A stretch of 64,000 nt of DNA, taken from assembly GCA_001692895.1 (NCBI GenBank), contig KV748190.1, positions 831,645 through 895,644 on the forward strand, given 5' to 3'. Source of the DNA: Cenococcum geophilum 1.58 (Eukaryota; Ascomycota; Dothideomycetes; Gloniales; Gloniaceae). The notes beneath the pieces were generated by a model that had not been told where the DNA came from, did not search any database, and saw only the letters and a program-made list of their open reading frames with translations. Shown here one piece after another: positions 12,584 through 24,100 of this stretch (the first letter of the stretch is position 1; the number at the start of each line of letters is the position of its first letter). The position numbers were made by a program, and so were the translations under genes.

Positions 12584-15420
12584 AGTACTTTATATATATT
12601 ACACGCATTATCTATATATGCAATCTATACTAATATATAATATACTTAGTGTCTTAGGTTAACTCTTAGCTTATTTTTATCCCTAAGTTTAAACCTTTCT
12701 TATATTAATCTAAGCGTTATAACTTTATTTATAGGTACTAAGATTTATCTTTTACTTCTCTAGTCCTCTAATTACTCCTTTAAATCCTTTAATATAATTT
12801 ATAGTCTTTTCTATAATTAGGTGGTCTTAGATAACTTTTTTATTTAGCTATATATAGAAATCTTCCTACTTATCGTTATATCGCTATCTATACCACTTTT
12901 AGTACAGCTCCTTGGGTATATATAGTTTGTCCATAAGGAAGTATCTTCTTATTACTATGTTGTAATAGCCCTTTATATATTATTCTTTAAATTTAGTTAG
13001 GATCCCTAAATCCTCTTCCTATTCTAGTTTAGTAAGCCACTTAGCTCTTAGTGTGCCTACTCTAGGCCTATTAGTAATTCTTTATATAGGTGCTCTGTCC
13101 CTTATATAACCTAGTATACTAAATCTCTTATTTAGTCTCTAGTTTTGCTATAAGGTAATTCTCACTCTAAATTCCTTTATAGTTTCTTTTTTTTTGCGTC
13201 TTATAAGTAGATCCTTAAAGTCTTCTTCCTTCTTAATCTTATTAATAGTCCTTATTCGTGTTTTAAAGTCTTAGTTCTATAGAATTCTCAATCCTAAGCT
13301 TACTTCTATCTTAAGCTTTGCTCCTACCTTAGTCTAACTAGGCTTAGGTATTCTTATCTTATCTTAAAAGTCTTAAATCTCACTTATCTCGTTTTAAGAA
13401 TCTTATGCCTTTAGGAAACTCTATCCTAAGCTTATTTATATATCTCTAAACTAAGCTACTACCCTACTCTATTAGTTCCTATCTATTATAGGTCCTTAGG
13501 TATACCTTATCTTATTTTAAGAGTCTTAGTCGTCTCTTATCTTATCTTAAGAATCTTAAGTCTTTAGCCTTTTACCTTTATTAAGTAATAAAGTAGCACT
13601 AGCAGTTGTTTACTTACTTAGTCTTTATAAAATACTTTTCCTTTTATCTTATAAAGTAATAGATACCATATCTAACGGTATTATAATTCCTATTACTAAA
13701 CCTTACTCTATAGCGGTCTTAGTCTCTACTTCTAATATAACTTCTTTAAGGTTTATATACTCCTAGTAAACCACCCTTATTACCTTATTATCTGCAAATA
13801 TTTTACCTATATTAAACTTATCGTCTTTAATATTTAGTCTACGCGATAGTTTATTAGTTCCCCTATATTCTAAGGATTCTAGCTCCTATAGCCAGTAGCT
13901 TATACTATACTTAGTGTTTTTATAAATTTAGTATATATTATTATAATAAAATATAAAACTTCTAATTAAATATTCTTTTATTCCTTATAGTATACTATTA
14001 TCCCTTTGTACGTATATGTCTTCTACTAATTTGGTTCCCTTTATTATATAGTAACTCTAACTATCTTTATAATCCCTCGCAAAGTAACCTTATTTCCCAC
14101 AATTTATATAAGCTCTATTTTTAAACTATTAACTTTGCTATAGAGTCCGCCTAAACGTCTTCTGCTACTAAGATTCCTAGTTTAGCCTTTATTCCTTAGT
14201 CCTATAATTACTAAATCCTTAACCTCTAGGTTTCTATAGTTTCTTACTTTATCTCTTATAGGCTTCTTTAGTACTACTTAGGTCTATTAGCTCTACGCCA
14301 TACTATAGTTTCTAATTTAGCTTTAGTTGTTGTGTACTCTATATCTTATATAACTATATAACTTTATCCTAGCCTCTCTTAGCCTATTCCCTTTAGTAGA
14401 TCTAATTATTAATCTTAATTGCTTAATTTATTAAGTCCCGTAGGGTGTCCGTATCTTTTATTAAGATAATTATATCCTAGACTTTAGCCTTAAGTCCTTG
14501 CTTATATTATGCTCTAAGCGCCCTATTATTCTACTTAACTTATATAGCTAACGTCTGGAATTGCGTTGTATACTTAATTGCTAAGGTTTATTGCATAATG
14601 TCTTAAAGTTTTTTTTCCACTATAGTTACTGCCTCCAGGTCTCTAAATATTTGTATAAGTTGCTTTGTAAACCCCTTCTAGCTTAAGAATATAAACCATA
14701 CCTCCTAATTAGTAGTTATTATTCCGTTTGCTTGTATTTCCGTAAGGTAAGGCTTAAACTACTTAAGTGCTCTTTTTAATAGGAATAGTCCCGCATAAGC
14801 TATTCGATCTATAAGTATTAGCAGCTTCGCTCCTTCTTATATAACTTTAAAGTATATCTATATTAAAAATCCCTTAAGCTTTAATCTTTCTCCTAAGTAC
14901 CTTTCGATTAATAGTAGCTTAATTTTTACTACTTTTATCCTATTAACCCTTTCTTCTAGCGTCGCATTATTTGTCGTTAGTTAGTTAACTATTTTTTATA
15001 ATTATCTAACCGTTATAGGTTGCTATAAGTTAGTATCTGCTATACTAGTATTACCTCCTAACCTTAAAGTAGTTACCGCCGTCAATAGCGTTATAGTAGC
15101 TACTTTTAGTAGTATATTATTTAACTTTCTATATTTAATACTATAACTAGGTAGTAATTATATAACGGAACCTTATAGCAAGTACTACAATAGGCTTATT
15201 AATAGGCTAGGTGTATAAGTAATGTAAATTAAAATTAACAACGTAATAATAACTAGTAGAGTGGTTGCCTAATAGATTAACTCTAATTATATTCTAAGAA
15301 TTACTATAAGGAAGGAACTATCTAGGTAGGGACTAAGGGTCCTTAAATACACACTATACTGCTATAAAATCCTTCTTATACGTAATATACGTATACTCTA
15401 TCTACTTTATTACGGATCTT

Positions 15421-15560
15421 ATAGATTATATAGATTATATAAATTATATTATATAACCTTAGTTACCATTCCTTGTTATATAGCTCTATTAGCTCTATCT
15501 TAGACCGTGCCTAAATTAACTAACTAGCTTCTTCCGACTCTTCTCTAAGTAGTTATAACA
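15421..15560. other. AT-rich junction between chromovirus B1 and gypsy fragment F, nothing recognised
   Basis: Short AT-rich sequence with tandem 'atagattata' motifs near 15420-15450. No domain or repeat boundary is recognised; it may include a decayed LTR of either neighbour. Confidence 0.4.
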
Positions 15561-17205
15561 TCGTACTTAAAGCGTCCGTAATAATTAGAAATTAATAAGT
15601 GGGATATAGAAATTAATAAATTAATAGAGTACAAATATAAGAATAACCCCTAGATAGTAGATATAATAAAAGCAATTTAAATAGAGAAACGGCAATATAA
15701 GGATATTATACTCGCTAAATATGAAATCTATAATAATTAGTTATACTATTAATAGAAGATAGTAGTCCTAAATTCCAAACCCTTATAATTTAAGATACTC
15801 GAATTTGTATACAATTCCCCTATAGTAGGGTATCCTAGCTATATAAAGACCTATAAGATTATCTAATAAGTATATTATTGGCCTATAATATACAAATATA
15901 TATAAAAATACGTTTAAGTATATAGAATGTATATATATGGGAAGACCTCTTATATAAAGAAGTAAGGAGTACTTTAACTATTGCTAATTCTAATATAAAG
16001 ACGGCGAAATATCTTAATTAACTTTATAGTTAACCTACCTAATAGTAATAGGTTTATGAATATTATAGTAGTTATTAACCGTCTTATAAAAATGCGATAT
16101 ATAATTCTTATAGACTTAATTAATATAATATTAGTAGCTAAATATTTTGTTAAGTATGTCTTTAAGCTATACGGACTTCTTAATTTAATAATATCTAACT
16201 ATAGAAGCTAGTTTGTTTTAGACTTCTAGTAAGCCTTATATAAATTATTAAGTATATAAATACGACTCTTAACTATATTTTATCTAGAGATAAATAGTTA
16301 AACTAAAATTATAAATGCAATTATAGAATAATACCTATAAATATACTACTCCTACCTATAAAACGACTAGGAAAAATGGCTACCGTTAGCTAAGTTTACT
16401 ATAAATAATATAAGAAATAAATTAATAAGCGTAACGCCGTTTTATATAACCTATGGATAAGACCCTTAAACTATAACCCAAAATTAATATAATAGGACCT
16501 ATAATTAAAAGGATTTAACTAATTAACGTATATAACTTTGCTAATTAAATAAAGCAGTTAACGGAACTATTATAAAGTAAATTAGNGTATNCTTAAANNG
16601 TATAGNAATNGNATNNAAATAAAGGANNAGCTNCCGCGTAGGACTTTAAGGAAGGTAATATAGTTTACCTAAATATATAAAACCTAAAGACTTAATAACC
16701 CTTAAAGAAACTAGACTAGAAGTTTGTGGGCCTATACTAAGTTAAAAAGAAACTAAGCCTATATACTTATATACTTAAACTATTAACTGAAATAAAAATA
16801 TATCTAACGTTTTATGTATACTTACTATAACCCTTAAAGGGTATACCTATAACTCGTGACGTACCACTACTACCTTTTATAATTGTTAATAACGGCAACG
16901 GTTCTTACTTTATTAACTTAATTAATAATATACAATAAAAGATATAATCTAAATAATTTAAACTTCTTATTAAATAGGAAGGATATAAAATATAAACTTA
17001 GGAAATTTATAACTAGATTAAGACTAACGCGCCTTCCCTAGTAAAAGAATTTTATAAAGACTATCCTTTACAGCCTACTCTGGCTAAATAGATATAATAT
17101 AAAAGTAAATAATTACTACCTAATATAAATATACGAAATATAATAGTAGGAAGCTTAAAATTAAAAAGAACTTAAAATACGTTATAACGTTTATAATACG
17201 ATTAC

Positions 17206-17356
17206 GTAATATATAAGATATTAAGGAACTTTAACCGCCGGTTAAAGTTATTTAATTAGTTAGATCCGCCTTACTAAGACCTACTATAAAAATGTTAGTT
17301 CTGCTTACTGCCTTAACTAAGCTAATAGCGATTTTCTATCCTAGGGATAGAAAATC
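17206..17356 (-). repeat. Palindromic modules B and A (copy 2) in gypsy F 3' region
   Basis: Two blocks recur elsewhere in the window. The first is a palindrome centred on ccgccggt with flanks aactttaaccgccggttaaa (about 17206-17275). The second is gattttctatcctagggata followed by gaaaatc (17330-17356). The pair lies in the opposite orientation to the pair at 33.48-33.65 kb. Confidence 0.7.
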
Positions 17357-17488
17357 CTAATTAGCCCATTTAATAATAGAATTGATAAAACCCTATACTG
17401 CCACCTAACGTGAAAATATAACATGCGATAAGTTATAAGTCTTAACTAAAATTAAATTATTTAGACCTTTAGCTAAAAGGAGGGGTAC

Positions 17489-17792
17489 TATAATGGGACT
17501 AGCCTAGTTATAATAGGAATGTCTTAGTGAAACACTTAATAGATAAATTCTGACGCTTTAATCAAATTCTAATAGATTAATTAAATTCTACCGAAGTCTG
17601 TTAAAGACCGCGTGCGTATATACGCACGCATCGACTACTAATCCCCTAACTATTTAATTATATAATTCTCTTGTCATTCCTTTCTCTTCTTTACGCAACG
17701 TCTTGTTTTTAGCGAGAGGTATATACCCTTAGATTTAGATAGAATTTATATCGTTCCTTTAAATCTTCTTAAAGTCTCTCCGCGCCCTTACA
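17489..17792 (+). repeat. Putative 3' LTR of gypsy F (about 304 bp)
   Basis: It follows a polypurine tract, begins TATAATGGGAC (TGTAATGGG before mutation would fit) and ends CCCTTACA. No second copy is present, so the boundaries rest on the polypurine tract and TG..CA logic only. Confidence 0.5.
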
Positions 17793-17950
17793 GTTAACTA
17801 GCTTTATAGTATACTAGGTATCTATTAAGGTAAAGATATTTACTCTAGAGTTAGCTAAAGCAGAGGTTAAAACTTAATATCTATTACAAAATAAAGTATA
17901 AGGGATAGTATAACTTCTTCTATTAACTAGCTAACCTAGATTAATATATA
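17793..17950. other. Short junction between gypsy F LTR and gag fragment G
   Basis: AT-rich; no feature recognised beyond its position between two retroelement remnants. Confidence 0.4.
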
Positions 17951-19330
17951 ATATATTAATCCCTTTTAACCTTAGAGAGAAGTCTTTCCTTAGGGTTCCT
18001 CTTTTTCTAACTTTATACTATTCTCCTAGATTACTAAAACCTTATCCGTTTTTATATTTATTAGGTAATCCTTTATATAGTAGCCTTTTTAACCATAAAA
18101 AAGTAAGCGCCTTAATAGCTAAGGGCCTATATATAGGGGTTGCTATATATAGGCCAAGTATTCGCCGGACTTATAGTAGGACTAGCCGCATAGCTAGCTG
18201 CTAAATTAGTAGTAAGCTATATAGGTAGTATTATAGGGGTTACTAATTATGCTAGGGCATTATAGGCCGTTCTTATATTACTTATAGTCTAATTTAAAGG
18301 GTTTCTGGCTTTATAATATTTGGTATATACCTTAATTTAATAGAGGCCCTAGTTAATAGCTAAGCACTAGTTTATAAGTCCCTTTAGCGTCTATATAGTA
18401 GTAAAAACTAGTAGTACGGCTTGCTATAGGTTTAGGGTAAGCTTATTAAATAGGTTTAGTATTAAATCTTCCTAGGGAATTTAGGCCTAGCTAGCTAGGT
18501 ATAAAAAGCAGGTCTAAAAGGCTAAGAAGGTCTCTATCATTTTTATCTTTAGGCTTTTATAATTAAGCCGTATATTTTATACTTTAAAGGGGTCCTTATA
18601 AATAGAAGATAGGTAGGTAATTATCTCTTCTCTAGAGAGGAATGGATTGACTAAGTCTAATATATATTAGGGACGTAGGTATATCTATATATCTCCACCG
18701 GTACGGCTAAAGATGTAAGGTATTTTAGCTTAAGTAGTAAAGAAGTAGTCTATATTAACTTTAAGCTTATCCTATAATTAAAGCTTCTAGTTATTAAATA
18801 TAGAATTAGTCCTATTAGTAAGTAATAGGGGGTCTATAACCTTTACGGACCGCAATAATACTAATACTATATGTTAGGCTAGGGTCTTAAGGACTATAGT
18901 AAGTCTCTAAATATTTAGTAACTCTTTACTAGGTATAGGGGGTTCCCTAGCTTTAAGTAGCTCTTAAAGTCGTTTAATTTTAGTATTAGCTGCTATAAGC
19001 TCTACCTAGGAGTTTAAGTCGGTTGCTATTTTACTATTAGAGGTATTTAAAGGTCCTATAGCTGCTTTGCCAGCTGCTATATTTCTTAGCATAGTAGTAT
19101 AGTTATTAGGGTAACTTTTAATAGGATTTTATAGGGGTTCTAGTCTATACACATTTTATAAGTCTTATTATTCTTTTCTATTCTTCTAGTTTTAGTAATA
19201 GTCTTTAGGTCTACTTCTATATTTTATTCCTATTTATAGTTTTATAGATATATTTAAGTTCCTTCTTAAGAAGAAGAATAGATAAGCCTTAGATAATATT
19301 AGCGACTTAGTTAATTAAGGCACGAGCACG
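17951..19330 (-). mobile_element. Ty3/gypsy gag fragment G, RIP-degraded
   Basis: Read on the minus strand the segment keeps the layout of a fungal gypsy Gag: a conserved capsid part at about 18.85-18.35 kb (readable pieces IFSRTGGDI, YILDLVNPFLSREEIITYLS and IYKDPFKV) and, downstream, a decayed zinc knuckle near 18.12-18.06 kb (YG.KGYYIKDYLINIK, with Cys and His changed to Tyr). No protease or polymerase follows: the fragment stops near the LTR of element F. It is a different gag from that of B1/B2. Stops throughout, so it is a fossil. Confidence 0.75.
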
Positions 19331-19521
19331 GTAAAAGGGTCGCGTAAGCCTATATAATTAGATTATCTATAAACAAGGATCTAAAGCTAGAGGGTGGCGC
19401 CGCTTAACGTTATATATAATCCTGTAGTTACATAACGGCAATTATTTAAAACTATTTAAAACTGTCTGCAATTGTCCGCCACAATTTACTAATATCTACT
19501 AGTTTCTACTAGCGCCATAAT
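19331..19521. other. Leader-like stretch upstream of gag fragment G
   Basis: Contains ggtggcgccgcttaacg (about 19395) and short direct repeats aattatttaaaactatttaa. On the minus strand it lies just upstream of fragment G and may be its leader or LTR edge. No duplicate was found to prove this. Confidence 0.35.
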
Positions 19522-20725
19522 ATCCTATAGCGTTCTTTAAATTCTATAGTAGCTCCTAAGTAGTTTTATTATAGCCTATTTACTTAACTTTATACTATAT
19601 TTTATTATTAATGTCCTTATAACTAATAATCTTTAAAACTTACTATTTATTTTCCTCTTATCCTTTATATATATCTACTTTATAAACTAGTGGCTTAATA
19701 TCTCTATATACTAACTCTAGTATTATAATATACTGTATAGAGTAGATATTTATTTTTGCTAATAAGTTAAGTCTATATATAACTTCTAAAATCTTAGCTA
19801 TAATTTTAGATAGTCTGAGTCTAGCGTAGTCTAACTTCTTACTTAGTTATTAACTCTTAAAATTTTTATACAGTAGCTATACTTTATCTCCCTCTTTTAG
19901 ATCTAGTCCCTTAGATATCTTAGTATTATAGTACTTTTTTTTTATCTTTTTTTATACTAGTTTAGCTACGCTATAGAGGTCCTTATAAAGATTTATTAGT
20001 ATCTCTATTCTTTAATTAGCTATACTATTTATTTTCTTTACTTACTATAGTAATAATAATATCTTTATACCTTTTTATGGTGTTGCGTTATATATAAACT
20101 ATATAACTAGTAATAATAATACCTAATTATTTTATACGTAATTAATATAATATTTTAGATACTATTCTAGCGTCTAATTTAGTCTTTCCATTTAACCGTC
20201 TGTTTATAGATAATACGCTATTAATATTATTACGCAAAATCCTTATTTCGCTAAAAAAAAACCTCCTAAAATACTGCTATAAATCTTAGATCTCTATCTA
20301 ATATAATTTTACTTAATGCTCTATATTTTATAAATACTTCTTTAATATAGATTCTAGCAATATCTTCCGCTAAGATTTCTTCTATATATACTATAAAGTA
20401 GCCCTATTTAGTTAACTTGTCTACTATTATAAGAATTATATTATACTCCTATTTAGTAATAGAATCTTTTAACTTTAGTAATTTTATAATAAAAGTCCTA
20501 TAATATAACTTTCTATAATCTTTCTAGTATTTTAATAGGCTATAGCTTTCTATACGGCTTATACCTTATAAGCTTATTTTATTAGTAATCTAGATACTCC
20601 TTTATAACTTCTCTTATTAAGCCTTAAATTCCGTTAATAATATACTCCTTCTAGAGTCTTAATACTAGCCCCTAGGCCCCATTATGCCCTTACATTATTC
20701 CCCTATAGAAATCTTTAATAAACTC

Positions 20726-20899
20726 TATTAGTCATACAGGGTGACTCACCAATAACGACTACTCGAGTAGGTTATAGTGATGTTGGTTAATAAAGCTTAT
20801 TATTCTAGAATAGGGGAGGGCGAGGAGCTTAAGGCTCCTCGCTACGCTAGTGCCGCGGCAACACATGACGACGTAACCGCACGTAATATTGTCCCGACA
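20726..20899 (-). repeat. LTR of copia C1 (3' LTR in element orientation, 174 bp)
   Basis: Starts TATTAGTCATACAGGG (TG changed to TA) and ends TTGTCCCGACA. It contains the hairpin GAGGAGCTTAAGGCTCCTCG followed by ACGCTAGTGCCGCGGC, a core shared with the C2 LTR. Confidence 0.93.
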
Positions 20900-20998
20900 C
20901 TGGCAACTCTTCTTTTATAGTTATTATCTTGCACACACCTACCAATTAAGCCCAGTTATAAGACCGCAATTTGCCGCAATCTGCCATATTCTGCCACG

Positions 20999-21166
20999 CC
21001 ATAGAATTCTACCAAATTCTGCCTAGCTATAGACTTCTGCCAAATTCTGCTAAGTTATAAACTTCTGCCAAATTCTGCTAAGTCATAGACTTCTACCAAA
21101 TTCTACTAAGTCATAGAATCCTGCCAAATTCTGTCGAGCCATAGAATTCTGCCAAATTCTGCCAGA
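20999..21166. repeat. 28-bp tandem repeat, six units, in copia C1 3' UTR
   Basis: Six head-to-tail units of 28 bp of the form YYATAGAMTTCTGCC followed by AAATTCTGCYAAG. Partial, more degenerate units precede and follow. There are no spacers, so it is not CRISPR-like. Copia C2 lacks it at the equivalent place. Confidence 0.88.
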
Positions 21167-24100
21167 TCCGCTAGATTCTACTAAGTTCTGCTAGAACCGT
21201 AGCAGCGCATAATACGTGCCTGTTAACTATTGCTATTATAACATAAGTCTTACTCCTACTCCCTTTTAACCCAACCTTTAACTTACACATATAGAGTATT
21301 TATATTAATGAATGTCTCTAGAGCCTTATTTAGGTTTACCTTTATTATTATATTTACTAGGTTATCTTAGCCGTTAATCTATTAAATCTTAAAAAGTTTT
21401 TGCCTTTTATAGGATTGCCAAAGTGCCATAATATTAATTATAAGGCGCTTCTTCTTTATAGTACTAAGCTTAACTAAACACTTATAGAGGGAGTATAAGT
21501 TGGTGCATATAATTATAGGGATAATAGGAAGTGCGAGTTAATCTATAATTATTTTTAGGGTAGTTCTAATTGCAATTACTATATTAACTCCGCTAACTAT
21601 TCCATATATCTCTAACGCTAGAACGCTTTAGGTAACGCGCTTGCTCTTAGTTAAGCTCTAATAAATAAGATTACCGTAGATTATAAAGTTATTCTCTCCG
21701 GTAGATTCGTTTGTAATAATAATCTTATATCTTAGCTAGGAGCTAAAATCTTTATTATTTATAAACAATCCATTAACAAATACAAAGAGCTTAGCAGTAG
21801 GAAGATTAATAGGCACGTAGAGTAGTCCCTAATTAAGATGGTTTATTTGCTAGGAAAGACATTTATTTAGAGCAAGAACGTTATCCTTAGTTGGTTTTTA
21901 GTATTAGGCAGTAACAAAGAGATTAAATAAAGCCTTGGGTTAACAGATAGAAGTAATATAAGCTCTGTAAGCGCGTTGCTCTACGTATCCTTGCTTTAGG
22001 GAATTAATATTAATAATATTAATCTTTTTACCTTAACCCTTCTAGCATAAAGCAATAGAATCCTTATTTAGGGAAAGGATGCATTTATTAAAAAGTAATA
22101 GTGTTATTAAATTAAGCTTTTCCTTTAGCTTTACTATAAGATTTACCTTTACTAGCTTATCCTCTTTAAGAGCTAAGAATTGGTCGTCTCCTAAGATAAT
22201 TATATTATTAGTTTATATACCGACAATTCTAGATAGGGTTCCTATAGTTATAATAAGGAAGTAGGGATTAAATATAGAAGTAGTCATTAAAAGCTTCTCT
22301 TTATAGTACTTGCTGTAGGTAGCCTATTAGTAAGTTCCTACCTCTACAATTCCATATAATGGCTTAAGTATAACCATAATCATATCTTTAGGATACTGGT
22401 AGCGAATTTACTCTAGAAGGTATGCTAATATTAAGCGCTAAAGGTGCATCTCTAATTAGGTATAGGCTTAAGTAATATCTTATAAATAGACCGCTATTCT
22501 AGTTTTTATTAAGGAGGGAGCTAGCGCAATAATAACTCGCTAACTAGCTCGTTAAATTATAGGAGATTATATAAGAATTATCTCCTTACTATTATCGTTG
22601 TAACCCTAGATAATAAGCCTTAATTTCTTAAATAGGGCGTTAGTAGCTTTACCTTTAATCTTATTAACTATTCTTGGCTTAAAGATACGAACTTTATTAA
22701 ACTTAGTAGGGTTATACTTCTTAAACTTAAAGACTCCTCTTATAATAAGGCTATTGATTTCCTACTTATTAAATGCTTAGAAAGGAGCTCTAGGGGTTAT
22801 AATATAACCTTCCTTTTAGAGCTATTTTGCGAGCTTAAAGTTAGCCTTCTCCTTAGCTATTATAAAGGCCATTAATAGCTTAACTCTATTCTTAATAGCG
22901 GTAATAAATTACTCTTTAAAATTAATAAGATGTTAGCAATTTTATAATCCCTTTAGGCAACCTCTACCGCGTTATAGTTGCGGCGTATCTACTATAATTA
23001 TATTAGAATTGTGGTTGCCTTCTAGAGTACGTTAATTATAGCTTTCCTCTAGGGCATTTTCTATAGCATCCTATAAAGGCTCGGAGCTATTATCTTTATA
23101 GTAAGGCTTAATAATAGTTAAACGGAATTAAGTAGGTCCGTAAGGTATCTAAATAGTATAAGTTTAACTATTAATTATAATAAGTTAATATAGGCTTAAC
23201 TATTCTCCCTTTTTATGCTATACGTATACCTTAGACTAGAGTAGCAGATTAAGCGTAGTTAAGGTATTTAGGCCATTTCTTATTCCTAGTGCGTCGTTGA
23301 TCTAGCATATAGCGTAGAGATATTATACCTCCTTCGTTGTCTTGTAAATAGCCTTAGCTTATTATATAATAAAGGGAGACAGTAGAGAATTATTAGTTAT
23401 TTAAGGGTAGGCGCTAAAGACTAGTAACGTAGGTATAAGTCTATCTAGGCCAACAGAATTATTAATAGCTTTAACAGCTATTTATAAGGTAAGTTTTTTA
23501 CTAGCGTCCTCTAGTTCTAATAAGATAATCTTATATATATAGCGTAATAGCGTATAATATCGTTCTACTTTTCTAATACTATTATATGCCTTAATAGGGA
23601 CTTCCTTAACCTTAATTGCTATTGCCTTTATCTGTTATTAAAACTTTACTAATAAGAAGTTCTTTTCTGCGTTATAGACGATTTAATTAGGGGGTCCTAG
23701 GTAGATATTAATCCAGTATAATTAAAGGGTATCCTATATATTCCTAGCTAATATATCTTTTAAAAAACGTGCAGCTTAGAAGGAGGTTAAAAAGTTAATA
23801 ACTTAGAGTACTGGCTTACCGCTAAGATATATAATATTAACAATAATATAGAAGTTAAAGTCGTAGTTATTTTTAAGGGTAAACTTAAATCGGCCAGGGG
23901 ACTTTTAGTTTATTTAGTAGTAATAGCAGTACTTTATAAGGTGCTTAATTACCTTAACCTTAACTTTATAACCTACTCGCTAAAGAACCCTAAGTAATTA
24001 GTAAACGGATAGGTGGCTAAAACAACGGTATAGTTAACGTAACTCTAACTTAGTTAAATAGCTCTAAGCAATACTCTTTTCTAGTTATTAAAGGAGCAGC

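Larger units (their letters stand above)
2231..15420 (-). mobile_element. Ty3/gypsy chromovirus B1, RIP-degraded, interrupted by a MITE and copia A2
   Basis: Element sequence is 2231-5816, 6233-6276 and 12584-about 15420; the rest is inserted DNA. On the minus strand the order is gag (about 15.12-12.9 kb) with a decayed CX2CX4HX4C knuckle near 14076-14112, protease region (about 5.5 kb), reverse transcriptase (about 4.95-4.2 kb; catalytic box at 4465-4488 reads YLNNIIIY instead of YLDD), RNase H, integrase core (about 3.3-3.05 kb), and a C-terminal chromodomain (about 2400-2260, readable as YKVKWIGYN...T.ELLENLK). This domain order is that of fungal chromoviruses. The frames are full of TAA/TAG and the element cannot be active. 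I could not find matching LTRs at its two ends, so both outer limits are approximate. Confidence 0.85.
15561..17792 (+). mobile_element. Ty3/gypsy chromovirus fragment F (integrase, chromodomain, 3' LTR)
   Basis: Plus-strand remains of a gypsy polyprotein start in the RNase H/H2C2 zinc region (about 15.8-15.95 kb), followed by a readable integrase core at about 16.02-16.5 kb (DFIVNLPNSNRFMNIIVVIN, later SNYRSQFVLDF), then a chromodomain-like segment at about 16.9-17.08 kb ending in SLVKEFYKDYPLQPTL. A purine-rich tract (aaaaggaggggtac, to 17488) precedes the putative 3' LTR. The 5' half (gag, protease, reverse transcriptase) is missing, so this is a truncated copy. Stops throughout; integrase acidic positions are partly lost. 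Orientation is opposite to B1 and B2. Confidence 0.8.

Noticed and set aside
20999-21166. Possible CRISPR-like array
   Set aside because: Units are directly contiguous without unique spacers, and the host is eukaryotic.
22079-22264. Plus-strand open frame in copia C1
   Set aside because: It is the antisense shadow of the reverse-transcriptase segment, which is coded on the minus strand, as shown by the relative at 34428-34685.
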